Shown: positions 9,172 to 18,355, counted from the stretch's first letter. The stretch is DNA of 64,000 bases from Allobosea sp. CS1GBMeth4 (GCF_900185715.1 NZ_FYAS01000030.1:219707-283706), one strand, 5' to 3'. Translations and numbers: made by a program. Notes: generated from the sequence alone by a model not told the origin.

Positions 9172-10227
9172 ATGAGCTTCCTGAGGCTGGAGAAGCTGAG
9201 CAAGGTCTACGGCGATTTCACCGCCGCGCGCGACATCGACCTCAGCGTCGCCAGGGGCGAGTTCGTCTCGCTGCTCGGCCCCTCCGGCTGCGGCAAGACC
9301 ACGACACTCCAGATGATCGCGGGCCTGGTCGAGCCGACCACCGGCACGATCACGCTCGACGGCCGCGACATCACCCGCGAGAAGCCGAACAGGCGCGGCC
9401 TCGGCATCGTCTTCCAGAGCTATGCGCTCTTCCCGCACATGACGGTCGCGCAGAATGTCGCCTTCGGCCTGGAGATGCGCAAGATCGCCAGGGCCGAGCG
9501 CGACGAGCGCGTCGCGACCATGCTCGGCCTCGTCCATCTCGGCGGCTTCGCCGAGCGCTATCCGCGCCAGCTCTCCGGCGGCCAGCGCCAGCGCGTCGCC
9601 ATCGCCCGCGCGCTCGTCATCCAGCCGCCGGTGCTGCTGCTCGACGAGCCGCTCTCCAATCTCGACGCCAAATTGCGCGAGGAGATGCAGTTCGAATTGC
9701 GCCGCATCCAGCAGCGCGTCGGCACCACCACCATCATGGTGACGCACGACCAGGCCGAGGCGCTCTCGATCAGCGACCGCGTCGTGGTGATGGAGCAGGG
9801 CGCGATGACGCAGGTCGACGCGCCCTACCGGCTCTACGAGAACCCGGCGACGCCGTTCATCTCGTCCTTCGTCGGCAAGATGAACCGGCTCGACGGCGTC
9901 TGGCGCAGCGGCGCGGCGGTCGTCGGCGGCATCGCCCTCCCGGCCGAGGCCGGCGGGCTCGCCGAAGGCCAGGCGATCGCGCTCTCGATCAGGCCCGAGA
10001 AGATCGCGCTGAGGGGCGAAGGCCGGGGCCGGCTCGACGGCACCATCGCCAACCGCTTTTTCCTCGGCAGCGCCTGGCTCTTCACGGTCGAGACCGCCGC
10101 CGGGCCGATCCTGGTCTCGGCGCCGAACGACGGCGAGGAACCGGCCCGCGAGGGCGCCAGGGTCGGGCTCGACTGGGCTCCGGCGAGCCTGCGCATCGAG
10201 CCGCTGGCGCAGGGAGCCGCGGCATGA
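9172..10227 (+). CDS. ABC transporter ATP-binding protein, PotA type
   Basis: The 351-residue ATPase of a spermidine/putrescine-type importer. Walker A is GPSGCGKTT (about residues 38-46), the signature LSGGQRQR, Walker B VLLLDEPLSNLD and the H-loop VTHDQAEA. The C-terminal TOBE domain (about 280-345) is typical of PotA/CysA/FbpC ATPases. It opens an operon in which each gene overlaps or nearly touches the next: ATPase, two permeases, three dehydrogenase subunits and the binding protein. The ligand is therefore probably an amino acid or opine that the dehydrogenase oxidises. Confidence 0.92.
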   Translation: MSFLRLEKLSKVYGDFTAARDIDLSVARGEFVSLLGPSGCGKTTTLQMIAGLVEPTTGTITLDGRDITREKPNRRGLGIVFQSYALFPHMTVAQNVAFGLEMRKIARAERDERVATMLGLVHLGGFAERYPRQLSGGQRQRVAIARALVIQPPVLLLDEPLSNLDAKLREEMQFELRRIQQRVGTTTIMVTHDQAEALSISDRVVVMEQGAMTQVDAPYRLYENPATPFISSFVGKMNRLDGVWRSGAAVVGGIALPAEAGGLAEGQAIALSIRPEKIALRGEGRGRLDGTIANRFFLGSAWLFTVETAAGPILVSAPNDGEEPAREGARVGLDWAPASLRIEPLAQGAAA

Positions 10228-11081
10228 GCGTCGGACGCTCCGCGGCGGCGCCGTACTGGCTGGTCGGGCCGGGCGCGCTGCTCTTCCTCGGGCTCGTCGT
10301 CCTGCCGCTCGTGCTGACGGTGATCCTCTCTTTCCACGTCTACGACCATGCCAGCGGCATCAGGAACGAGTTCACCCTCGCCCATTACCTCGCCGTGGTC
10401 AGCGACGACTATTATCTCGGCATCTTCTGGCGCACGCTCCGGCTCGCCGCCCTGACCACGCTGATCTGCGCCGTCATCGGCGCGCCCGAGGCCTATATCC
10501 TGTCGCGGATGCGCGACCCCTGGCGCTCGGTGTTCCTGCTGGTGATCATCGGGCCGCTGCTGGTCTCGGTCGTGGTCCGCGCCTTCGGCTGGAGCATGCT
10601 GCTCGGCTCGACCGGGCTGGTGAACCAGGCCCTGCAGGCGTTCGGCCTCGGCAGCGTCCGCCTGCTCTATACCGAGACCGCGATCGTGATCGCGCTCGTC
10701 CACGTCATGCTGCCCTTCATGGTGATCCCGGTCTGGACCGCGCTGCAGAAGCTCGATCCGATGGTCGAGGCCGCCGCCTGGAGCCTCGGCGCTTCGCATT
10801 TCACGGCGCTGCGGAGGGTCGTGCTGCCGCAGGTCTCGCTCGGCATGCTCTCGGGCAGCCTGATCGTCTTCGGCCTCTCGGCCTCGGCCTTCGCCATCCC
10901 CGGCCTGCTCGGCGGGCGCCGGCTCAAGATGGCGGCGACGCTGGTCTACGACGAATACATGCACGAGCTGAACTGGCCGCTCGGCGCGACGATCGCGATC
11001 ATCGTCCTGCTCGCCAACCTCGTGATCATGCTGGCCTATAACCGCGTCGTCGAGACGCGCGCCCGCAAGGCCCTGGGGTGA
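10224..11081 (+). CDS. ABC transporter permease, PotB type
   Basis: A 285-residue inner-membrane permease with about six hydrophobic segments, the first at residues 10-35. The EAA loop (EAAAWSLGASHFTALRRVVLP) that contacts the ATPase is intact. Its start overlaps the ATPase stop as ATGA. It is the first of two permeases and presumably pairs with the next gene. Confidence 0.9.
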   Translation: MSVGRSAAAPYWLVGPGALLFLGLVVLPLVLTVILSFHVYDHASGIRNEFTLAHYLAVVSDDYYLGIFWRTLRLAALTTLICAVIGAPEAYILSRMRDPWRSVFLLVIIGPLLVSVVVRAFGWSMLLGSTGLVNQALQAFGLGSVRLLYTETAIVIALVHVMLPFMVIPVWTALQKLDPMVEAAAWSLGASHFTALRRVVLPQVSLGMLSGSLIVFGLSASAFAIPGLLGGRRLKMAATLVYDEYMHELNWPLGATIAIIVLLANLVIMLAYNRVVETRARKALG

Positions 11082-11881
11082 GCGGAATGCACAGGAACGG
11101 CCCCGTCGCGCTCCTCTTCCATACGCTCGTCGTCGGCTTCGTGCTGGCGCCGCTGCTGGTGATCTGCCTCGTCGCCTTCACGCCGGAGAACACGCTCTCG
11201 ATCCCGACCACCAGCGTCTCGCTGCGCTGGTTCGAGGCGATCTTCGCGCATCCGGACTTCGTCGCCTCCTTCGTCAACAGCCTGTGGCTGGCGACGCTGG
11301 CCGCGACGCTCTCCGTCGCGATCTCGGTGCCGGCGGCGCTCGCCATCGACCGTTACGCCTTTCCCGGCCGCGACGCGCTGAACGCGCTGTTCCTCTCGCC
11401 GCTGATCATTCCGCATCTCGTGCTCGGCGTCGCCTTCCTGCGGCTGTTCGCGCTGATCGGCGGCACCGGCAGCTTCGGCTGGCTGGTGGCGAGCCATGTC
11501 GTGATCATCACGCCCTATGTGCTGCGGCTGGTGATGGCCGCCTTCACCGGGCTCGACCGCTCGGCCGAGCAGGCGGCGATGACGCTCGGCGCCTCGCACT
11601 GGACCGTGTTCCGCCGCGTCACCGCGCCGATGATCCTGCCCGGCATCACCGGCGGCTGGCTGCTCGCCTTCATCAACAGCTTCGACGAACTCACCATGTC
11701 GATCTTCGTCACCTCGCCGCAGACCGTGACCCTGCCGGTGCGGATGTACATGTACGCGACCGAATCCATCGATCCGATGATGGCCGCCGTCTCGGCGCTG
11801 ATGATCGCGCTGACCGCCGCCGCCATGCTGGTGCTCGACCGCGCCTTCGGCCTCGACAAGATCCTGGTCGGGCAGAAGTGA
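11078..11881 (+). CDS. ABC transporter permease, PotC type
   Basis: A 267-residue permease with six predicted membrane spans and the EAA loop EQAAMTLGASHWTVFRRVTA. The assigned start is GTG at 11078, which overlaps the previous stop (GTGA); an ATG at 11087 three codons later is an alternative. It completes the membrane channel with the preceding permease and ends 2 bp before the small iron-sulfur gene. Confidence 0.9.
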   Translation: MSGMHRNGPVALLFHTLVVGFVLAPLLVICLVAFTPENTLSIPTTSVSLRWFEAIFAHPDFVASFVNSLWLATLAATLSVAISVPAALAIDRYAFPGRDALNALFLSPLIIPHLVLGVAFLRLFALIGGTGSFGWLVASHVVIITPYVLRLVMAAFTGLDRSAEQAAMTLGASHWTVFRRVTAPMILPGITGGWLLAFINSFDELTMSIFVTSPQTVTLPVRMYMYATESIDPMMAAVSALMIALTAAAMLVLDRAFGLDKILVGQK

Positions 11882-11883
11882 CC

Positions 11884-12174
11884 ATGCCGCTGCTGCGCCG
11901 CCTCGTCCGGGCCGACCATCCCGCCATCCCCTTCACCCTCGACGGCATCGCTTGCGAGGGCCGCGCCGGCGACACCGTCCTGACCGCGATCCTGACCCGG
12001 GCCGAGCGGCTGCGCCTCAGCGAATTCTCGGCGTCGCCGCGCGCCGGCTTCTGCCAGATGGCCGCCTGCCAGGATTGCTGGGTCGTGCTCGAGAGCGGCG
12101 AGCGCCTGCGCGCCTGCTCGACCGCGCTCAGCCCCGGCATGCGCATCCTCACCCGTCGCGCGGGGGCGGCATGA
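11884..12174 (+). CDS. (2Fe-2S) small subunit of a heterotrimeric amino-acid dehydrogenase (HcnA-like)
   Basis: A 96-residue ferredoxin-like protein with cysteines in a CX4CX2C pattern (CQMAACQDC) and a fourth in LRACSTA, ligating one [2Fe-2S] cluster. Similar small subunits occur in HcnA, opine oxidases, and hydroxyproline or sarcosine dehydrogenases. It overlaps the next gene by ATGA. Gene order (small Fe-S, large FAD/NAD-fold, DadA-like FAD) is the same as hcnABC. The substrate is not revealed by sequence. Confidence 0.85.
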   Translation: MPLLRRLVRADHPAIPFTLDGIACEGRAGDTVLTAILTRAERLRLSEFSASPRAGFCQMAACQDCWVVLESGERLRACSTALSPGMRILTRRAGAA

Positions 12175-13571
12175 ACGCGCATTCGACCCGCACCCGCCTG
12201 CAGCCGCTGATCGTCGGCGCCGGCCCGGCCGGCATCCGCGCCGCGCAGGCGCTGGTCGCGGGAGGCCTGCGCCCGCTCGTCGTCGACGAGGCGCCCGCCT
12301 GCGGCGGCCAGATCTACCGCCAGCGCCTCGTACCGGACCAGCGTTCCGCCCGCGACCTCTACGGTTCGGAAGCCGGCAAGGCCGAAGCTCTGCACCGCGA
12401 CTTCGCCGGGCTCGCGGGCAAGCTCGATTACTGGCCGCAGGCCCTGCTCTGGAACCTGCGTGACGGCCGGGCCGACATCATGGTCTCGGGCGAGAGCCGG
12501 CAGGTCGCCTATGACGGCCTCGTGCTCGCGACCGGTGCGACCGACCGCGTCCTGCCCATCCCGGGCTGGACGCTGCCCGGCGTCTTCACCCTCGGCGGCG
12601 CCCAGATCGCGCTGAAGAGCCAGGGCTGCGCCATCGGCAGCCGGATCGTCTTCCTCGGCTCCGGGCCGCTGCTCTATCTCGTCGCCTGGCAGTATCTGAA
12701 GGCCGGCGCCGACGTCGCGGCGGTGCTCGATACCGCGCCCTTCGCCGCCAAGCTCAGCCTGCTGCGCGGCCTGCCGCTCTTTCCGGGAATCGTGCTGCGC
12801 GGCCTGCGGATGAGCGCGGAGCTGAAGCTCGGCGGCGTCGCTCTGCATGACGGCGTCGCCGATGTCCGCATCGAAGGTACCGACCGGGTCGAGGCGATCG
12901 CCTGGCGCCGCGGCGGGCGCGAGCATCGCTTCGCCTGCGACGGCATCGGTTACGGCCTCGCCTTGCGTTCCGAGACGCAGGCCGCCGATCTCGCCGGCTG
13001 CCGCTTCGCCTTCGACCCGCGCGACCGCGCCTTCCTGCCCGAACGTGACGCCGCCGGCCGCACGAGCGTGCCCGGCATCTATCTCGCCGGCGACGGCGCC
13101 GGCATCGCCGGGGCGGATGCAGCCGAACGCTCAGGCGAACGCGCCGCTCTCGCTCTGCTGCAGGATCGTGGCCTGCCCCATGACGCCGGCCGCGCCGCCG
13201 CGCTGGAGAGAGAGCTCGCCCGTATCGGCCGCTTCCGCGCGGTCATCGAGGCCGCCTTCCCCTTTCCGGCGCACTGGATGGGCGGGCTCGCCGACGGCAC
13301 GACGCTCTGCCGCTGCGAGGAGGTCGATGCCGGCGCGGTCCGCGACGCCATCGCCCGTTTCGGCGTGCACGAGCTCAACCGGCTGAAGGCGGCGAGCCGC
13401 GTCGGCATGGGCCGCTGCCAGGGCCGCGTCTGCGGCGCCGCCGCGGCCGAACTGCTCGCGCACGAAACCGGCCGCGGCATCGAGGCCGTCGGCCGCCTGC
13501 GCGCCCAGGCGCCGGTCAAGCCCGTGCCCCTGACGCTCGCGCTCGCGGCACGGCCGGAGGCGGCGGAATGA
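12171..13571 (+). CDS. FAD/NAD(P)-fold dehydrogenase subunit (HcnB/OoxA-like)
   Basis: A 466-residue subunit with the dinucleotide motif IVGAGPAGIRAAQAL near residue 14, a second Rossmann unit around residue 155, and a C-terminal BFD-like iron-sulfur region with paired cysteines (CRCEE and CQGRVCG). This arrangement is seen in HcnB and in opine-oxidase and D-hydroxyproline dehydrogenase beta subunits. It overlaps both neighbours by ATGA, indicating strict co-translation of a complex. It probably relays electrons between the FAD subunit and the respiratory chain. Confidence 0.87.
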   Translation: MNAHSTRTRLQPLIVGAGPAGIRAAQALVAGGLRPLVVDEAPACGGQIYRQRLVPDQRSARDLYGSEAGKAEALHRDFAGLAGKLDYWPQALLWNLRDGRADIMVSGESRQVAYDGLVLATGATDRVLPIPGWTLPGVFTLGGAQIALKSQGCAIGSRIVFLGSGPLLYLVAWQYLKAGADVAAVLDTAPFAAKLSLLRGLPLFPGIVLRGLRMSAELKLGGVALHDGVADVRIEGTDRVEAIAWRRGGREHRFACDGIGYGLALRSETQAADLAGCRFAFDPRDRAFLPERDAAGRTSVPGIYLAGDGAGIAGADAAERSGERAALALLQDRGLPHDAGRAAALERELARIGRFRAVIEAAFPFPAHWMGGLADGTTLCRCEEVDAGAVRDAIARFGVHELNRLKAASRVGMGRCQGRVCGAAAAELLAHETGRGIEAVGRLRAQAPVKPVPLTLALAARPEAAE

Positions 13572-14755
13572 GCCGGCGGCTCGACGTCGACGTCGCGATC
13601 ATCGGCGGCGGCCTGATCGGCTCCTCGGCCGCGCTGGCGCTGCGCGGCATGGGCTTATCGGTCGCCCTGCTCGACAAGGGCTTCTGCGGCGCGCAGGCCT
13701 CCGGGGTGAACTATGGCGGCGTGCGCCGCCAGGGCCGGCCGGTCGAGCAATTGCCGCTCTCGCAGCGGGCGCATGCGATCTGGCCGCGCCTGCGGGCGCT
13801 GATCGGCATCGACGGCGAGTTCCTGCGCTCCGGCCACCTCAAGCTCGCCCGGGACGAGGCGGACATGGCCTCGCTCGAAGCCTATGCGCGGGCCACCGCC
13901 CGGCACGGGCTCGGCCTCGAGCTGATCGGGCACAATGAGCTGCGCGAGCGCTTCGGCTGGATCGGCGACGGCATCGTCGGCGCCTCCTTCTGCCCAGGCG
14001 ACGGCCATGCCAATCCGCGCCTGGTCGCGGCCGGTTTCGCCGCCGCGGCGCGCCGGGCCGGCGCCAAGGTGCTGGAGAACACCGCCGTCACCGGCGTGAC
14101 CCGAGACGGCGAGGGCTTCGCGCTGGAAGCGGCCGGCAATCTGTCGCTGCGCGCCCGCTTCGTCGTCAACAGCGCCGGCGCCTGGGCCGGGCCTTTCGCC
14201 GAGAGCTTCGGCGAGCCGGTGCCGCTCTCGCGCATCTACCCCTCCATGATCGTCAGCGAGCCGATGGAGAAGGTGATGTCGGTCAATATCGGCATCGAGG
14301 GCGGCGGCATCTATGCCCGCCAGGTCGAGCGCGGCAATGTCGTCGTCGGCGGCGAGCGCGGCCTGCCGCTCGCCGACCCCGATTTCTCGCGGCCGCGCGG
14401 CGACGGCGCGCTCGCGATCATGAACCGGGCGGCCGAGCTGTTCCCCGCCCTGCGCCACGCCCAGGCGATCCGCTTCTGGAGCGGCACCGAGGGCGCCATG
14501 CCGGACAGGAACCCGGTGATCGGGCCGAGCCTGACCACGCCGGGCCTGATCCATGCCTTCGGCTTCACCGGCGCCGGCTTCCAGATCGCGCCCGGCGTCG
14601 GCGAGGTCCTCGCCGAGCTCGTCCGCGACGGGCAGACGCAGACCCCGATCGCCGCCTTTTCCATCGGCCGCTTCAGCCAGCCTTCCGCCCGCACCGACGC
14701 TGGATCGGGTGCGGGGCAAGACCAAGAGCCACAACCCGGGGAGTTGAGACCATGA
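13568..14755 (+). CDS. DadA/sarcosine-oxidase-type FAD dehydrogenase subunit (HcnC-like)
   Basis: A 395-residue D-amino-acid-oxidase-fold protein. The FAD motif IIGGGLIGSSAALAL is at residues 11-25, with VNSAGAWAG in the middle and the C-terminal FAD contact (HAFGFTGAGFQIAPGVGE). It should be the catalytic subunit that oxidises the amine. The last 20 residues are polar and poorly conserved in type. Its stop overlaps the start of the binding-protein gene (ATGA), linking the enzyme directly to the importer. Confidence 0.87.
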   Translation: MSRRLDVDVAIIGGGLIGSSAALALRGMGLSVALLDKGFCGAQASGVNYGGVRRQGRPVEQLPLSQRAHAIWPRLRALIGIDGEFLRSGHLKLARDEADMASLEAYARATARHGLGLELIGHNELRERFGWIGDGIVGASFCPGDGHANPRLVAAGFAAAARRAGAKVLENTAVTGVTRDGEGFALEAAGNLSLRARFVVNSAGAWAGPFAESFGEPVPLSRIYPSMIVSEPMEKVMSVNIGIEGGGIYARQVERGNVVVGGERGLPLADPDFSRPRGDGALAIMNRAAELFPALRHAQAIRFWSGTEGAMPDRNPVIGPSLTTPGLIHAFGFTGAGFQIAPGVGEVLAELVRDGQTQTPIAAFSIGRFSQPSARTDAGSGAGQDQEPQPGELRP

Positions 14756-15804
14756 CAAGCCATCGCACCATACTGGCGGCCGGCGTCGCCGCTGTGGCGC
14801 TCGCCGCCGCAGGCAGCGCCTTCGCCCAGTCGAAGACGCTCTATGTCGGCATGAACGGCGGCAATTTCGAGAAGACCTTCACCCAGGCCGTCTTCCCGGA
14901 GTTCGAGAAGGCCAACGACGTCAAGGTCGTGGTCGTGCCCGGCACCTCCTCCGACATCCTCGCCAAGGCGACCGCGGCCAAGGACAAGCCGCAGATGCAT
15001 GTGATGTTCCTCGATGACGGCGTCATGGTCCGCGCCATCGGCGCCGGCCTCTGCCAGAAGCTGAAGCCCGGCCCGGAGCTCGCCGAACTCGCCGCCGGCA
15101 CGCGCATGAAGGACGACATGGCCGTCGGGATCGATCTCGGCATGACCGGACTCGGCTACAACAAGAAGCTGTTCGACGAGAAGGGCTGGCCGGCGCCGAC
15201 CTCGTGGATGGATCTCGCCGACCCCAAATACAAGGGCAAGGTCGTGTTCCAGTCGGCCTCGGCCTCGTCCTTCGGCCTGCACGCCTTCCTGATGTTCAAT
15301 CGCATCCAGGGCGGGACCGAGGCCAATGTCGAGCCGGGCTTCTCGAAGTTCCGCGACACGATCGGCAAGAACGTGCTCGAATTCATCCCGAGCTCGGCCA
15401 AGATCGCCGAGATGGCGCAGACCGGCGAGGCCGCGATCTTCCCGCTGACCCCGACCGGCATCGCGACGCTGAAGGACAAGGGCATCGCCGTCGAATACGC
15501 CCAGCCCAAGGAGGGCTCGGTCGTGCTGATGGTGGCGCAATGCGTGATCGCCAATAATTCCGAGCCCGAACTGGCACAGAAGCTCGCCGCTTACCTGCTC
15601 TCGGCGCCGGCACAGTCGAAGGCTCTCGCAGCCGGCAACGTCGTGCCCTCCAACACCAAGGCCAAGGCGACCACGCCCGAGGCCGAGACGAAGCTCGAGA
15701 CCTTCCACGGCTACATGAAGACGGCGGTGACGCTCGACTGGGACGCGATCAACGCCAAGCGGCCGGAATGGAACAGCCGCTGGAACAAGATGATCGAGCG
15801 CTGA
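14752..15804 (+). CDS. ABC transporter substrate-binding protein, PotD type
   Basis: A 350-residue periplasmic protein with a clear signal peptide (residues 1-25, cleavage after SAFA). The body matches family 1 extracellular binding proteins of spermidine/putrescine importers (LYVGMNGGNFEKTF, IDLGMTGLGYNKKLFDEKGW, PTSWMDLADPKYKGK). It is last in the operon and is followed by a strong hairpin. The PotD class also binds opines, agropine and phosphonates, so the ligand should be read from the dehydrogenase, not the transporter. Confidence 0.9.
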   Translation: MTSHRTILAAGVAAVALAAAGSAFAQSKTLYVGMNGGNFEKTFTQAVFPEFEKANDVKVVVVPGTSSDILAKATAAKDKPQMHVMFLDDGVMVRAIGAGLCQKLKPGPELAELAAGTRMKDDMAVGIDLGMTGLGYNKKLFDEKGWPAPTSWMDLADPKYKGKVVFQSASASSFGLHAFLMFNRIQGGTEANVEPGFSKFRDTIGKNVLEFIPSSAKIAEMAQTGEAAIFPLTPTGIATLKDKGIAVEYAQPKEGSVVLMVAQCVIANNSEPELAQKLAAYLLSAPAQSKALAAGNVVPSNTKAKATTPEAETKLETFHGYMKTAVTLDWDAINAKRPEWNSRWNKMIER

Positions 15805-15822
15805 GCTTTCCGTCAGTCATCG

Positions 15823-15850
15823 ACGCCGCCGCGTGACGACGCGGCGGCGT
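15823..15850 (+). terminator. perfect 12-bp hairpin after the dehydrogenase operon
   Basis: ACGCCGCCGCGT (15823-15834) pairs perfectly with 15839-15850 across a GACG loop, 19 bp after the stop of the binding-protein gene. No T-run follows, so it may act as an RNA-stabilising end or a weak terminator, not a classic intrinsic one. Confidence 0.55.
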
Positions 15851-15979
15851 TCCGATCGACCACGCCGTCTTTGCGGGGCATTGCGTAGCACTGAGCCCGG
15901 AAAGACGGTGTGGTTCCGCGACCGGCCTGTCCGGGACCAGCCCCTGCCGCTCTTCGGCAGACCGGTGCGACGATCGCGT

Positions 15980-16023
15980 TTGACAGAGGGCGTGTCCCCG
16001 CTACATTTCTGCAATCGATTACA
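15980..16023 (+). promoter_or_regulatory. sigma70-type promoter with adjacent LacI-like operator
   Basis: TTGACA at 15980-15985 and TACATT at 16002-16007 are 16 bp apart. TGCAATCGATTACA at 16010-16023, directly downstream, is a 14-bp palindrome with one mismatched pair and a central CG, typical of LacI-family operators. A repressor there would block the promoter. No LacI gene is adjacent; the nearest is at 1381 and recognises a different palindrome. The rest of the 278-bp gap shows nothing else clear. Confidence 0.6.
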
Positions 16024-16082
16024 TCGGCACAGGCGGTCGATCGCGAGCTCCGCCACGGAGCCGCGCTGTCGGGAGGGGCGCG

Positions 16083-17138
16083 ATGAAGACCATGAAGGGA
16101 CCCGGGCTCTTCCTCGCCCAGTTCGCCGGCGACGAGGCGCCGTTCAATTCGCTCGACGCGATCGGCCGTTGGGCCGCCGCGCTCGGCTACAAGGGTGTGC
16201 AGATCCCGAGCTGGGACGCGAGGCTGTTCGATCTCGCCAAGGCGGCCGAATCCGACGCCTATTGCGACGAGGTCAGCGGCACGCTCGCCCAGTACGGCCT
16301 CTCGATCACCGAGCTCTCGACCCATCTCCAGGGCCAGCTCGTCGCCGTCCATCCCGCCTTCGACGAAGCCTTCGACGGCTTCGCCGCGCCGGCCGTGCGC
16401 GGCAATCCGAAGGCCCGGCAGGAATGGGCGGTTGCGCAGATGAAGCTCGCGGCAAAGGCCTCCCGGCGCCTTGGCCTGACCGCCAATGTCAGCTTCACCG
16501 GCGCGCTCGCCTGGCCCTTCCTCTACCCTTGGCCGCAGCGCCCGGCCGGGCTGATCGAGACCGCCTTCGCCGAGCTCGGCAGGCGCTGGCGGCCCATCCT
16601 CGACGCCTTCGACGAGGCCGGCGTCGATCTCTGCTACGAGATTCATCCGGGCGAGGACGTGCATGACGGGGCGACCTTCGAGCGCTTCGTCGACGCGGTC
16701 GGCGGCCACCGCAGAGCCTGCATCAACTACGATCCGAGCCATTTCCTGCTGCAGCAGCTCGACTATCTCGCCTTCATCGACCTCTACCACGAGCGCATCC
16801 GGGCCTTCCATGCGAAGGACGCCGAGTTCAACCCGACAGGTCGCGTCGGCGTCTATGGCGGCTACGAGCCCTGGCTCGACCGCGCCGGCCGCTTCCGCTC
16901 GCTGGGCGACGGCCAGGTCGACTTCGACGGCATCTTCTCGAAGCTGGCGCAATACGATTACGATTCCTGGGCCGTGCTGGAGTGGGAGTGCGCCCTGAAG
17001 CACCCCGAGCAGGGCGCGCGCGAGGGGGCGGAGTTCATCGCCGCCCACATCATCCGCGTCACCGAGAAGGCCTTCGACGACTTCGCCGCCGGCGGCACCG
17101 ACGAGGCGGCGAACCGGCGCATGCTCGGTCTCGATTAA
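16083..17138 (+). CDS. sugar phosphate isomerase/epimerase (xylose isomerase-like TIM barrel)
   Basis: A 351-residue AP-endonuclease-2/xylose-isomerase-like TIM barrel. Likely metal ligands sit in CYEIHPGEDVHDG, NYDPSHF, FHAKDAEF and LEWECALKHP near the C-terminus (Glu, Asp, His, Glu order). It heads a two-gene unit with a Gfo/Idh/MocA oxidoreductase. Such pairs act on inositols, keto-sugars or disaccharide derivatives. It starts 60 bp after a LacI-like operator, so sugar induction is likely. The exact sugar is unknown. Confidence 0.85.
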   Translation: MKTMKGPGLFLAQFAGDEAPFNSLDAIGRWAAALGYKGVQIPSWDARLFDLAKAAESDAYCDEVSGTLAQYGLSITELSTHLQGQLVAVHPAFDEAFDGFAAPAVRGNPKARQEWAVAQMKLAAKASRRLGLTANVSFTGALAWPFLYPWPQRPAGLIETAFAELGRRWRPILDAFDEAGVDLCYEIHPGEDVHDGATFERFVDAVGGHRRACINYDPSHFLLQQLDYLAFIDLYHERIRAFHAKDAEFNPTGRVGVYGGYEPWLDRAGRFRSLGDGQVDFDGIFSKLAQYDYDSWAVLEWECALKHPEQGAREGAEFIAAHIIRVTEKAFDDFAAGGTDEAANRRMLGLD

Positions 17139-17179
17139 GCTCGAGGAATGGACCTCTCCGGTCATTGATGGAGACCACC

Positions 17180-18355
17180 ATGGCGATCGAAGGCTCGACT
17201 GCGCCGAAGCTCAACCGCCGCCTGCGCCTCGGCATGGTCGGCGGCGGGCGCGGTGCCTTCATCGGCGCGGTGCATCGCATCGCCGCCCGGCTCGACGACC
17301 GCTGGCAGCTCGTCGCCGGCGCCCTCTCCTCCGATCCCGAGCGCGGGCGGCTCTCCGGCGCGGATCTCTTGCTCGATCCCGCCCGCATCTATGCCGACGC
17401 CGCCGAGATGGCGAAGCGCGAGAGGCGGCGCAAGGACGGCATCGACGCCGTCGCGATCGTCACGCCGAACCACGCCCACGCGCCGGCGGCGAGAGCCTTC
17501 CTCAAGGCCGGTATCCATGTCATCTGCGACAAGCCGCTGACCACCGGCCGGCGCGAGGCCGAGAGCCTGGCGAAGCTCGCAGGGGACAGCGGCCTGATCT
17601 TCGCGGTCACCCACAACTACACCGGCTATCCGCTGGTCCGGCAGGCGCGGGCCATGGTCGCCGAGGGTGCGATCGGAGCGTTGCGCGTCGTCCAGGTCGA
17701 GTACGCGCAGGACTGGCTCGCCACCCGGATCGAGGACAGCGGCCAGAAGCAGGCCGCGTGGCGCACCGACCCCGCCAGGTCCGGCCCCGCCGGTTCGATC
17801 GGCGATATCGGCACGCACGCCTTCAATCTGGCCGAGTTCATCGCCGGCGACGAGGTCGAGGCGCTCTGCGCCGATGCGCACATCTTCGTCGCGGGCCGGC
17901 GGCTCGACGACAACGCCCATATGCTGCTGCGCTTCAGGGGCGGCGCGCGCGGCATGCTCTGGTGCAGCCAGGTCGCCCCCGGCCAGGAGAACGGCCTGCG
18001 CATCCGCCTCTATGGCGACAAGGGCGGGCTGGAATGGCAGCAGGAGACTCCGAACCTGCTGATCCATTCGCCGCTCGGCGAACCGCCGCGCCTGATCCGC
18101 CGCGCCGGCGCGGGCACGACCGCAGTCGCCGCCGCCGCCTCGCGCATTCCCGCCGGCCATCCGGAGGGTTATCTCGAAGGCTTCGCCCAGCTCTACGCCG
18201 ATATCGCCGAGCAGATCGCGGCCCGGATCGAAGAACGGCCCCCGGCCCCCTACTCGACGCTCGTTCCGACCGTCGCCGACGGCGTCCGCGGCGTGCGCTT
18301 CATCGAGGCGGCGGTGCGGTCCTCCGCCAGGGGCGCGCGCTGGCTGGAGATCTGA
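17180..18355 (+). CDS. Gfo/Idh/MocA family oxidoreductase
   Basis: A 391-residue NAD(P)-dependent sugar dehydrogenase. The Rossmann motif GMVGGGRGAFIGAVHR is near residue 15 and the family Lys motif CDKPLTT near residue 118. The C-terminal half has the usual open beta-sheet dimer domain with a GSIGDIGTHAFNLAEF segment. The ATG at 17180 has a Shine-Dalgarno GGAG six bases upstream; an in-frame ATG at 17168 adds four residues. It follows the isomerase by about 40 bp and probably shares its transcript. Confidence 0.88.
   Translation: MAIEGSTAPKLNRRLRLGMVGGGRGAFIGAVHRIAARLDDRWQLVAGALSSDPERGRLSGADLLLDPARIYADAAEMAKRERRRKDGIDAVAIVTPNHAHAPAARAFLKAGIHVICDKPLTTGRREAESLAKLAGDSGLIFAVTHNYTGYPLVRQARAMVAEGAIGALRVVQVEYAQDWLATRIEDSGQKQAAWRTDPARSGPAGSIGDIGTHAFNLAEFIAGDEVEALCADAHIFVAGRRLDDNAHMLLRFRGGARGMLWCSQVAPGQENGLRIRLYGDKGGLEWQQETPNLLIHSPLGEPPRLIRRAGAGTTAVAAAASRIPAGHPEGYLEGFAQLYADIAEQIAARIEERPPAPYSTLVPTVADGVRGVRFIEAAVRSSARGARWLEI

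Noticed and set aside
11884..14755. Reading the trimer as a genuine hydrogen cyanide synthase
   Set aside because: The architecture is shared by opine and hydroxyproline-type dehydrogenases, and linkage to an importer argues for catabolism; no hcn symbol was assigned.
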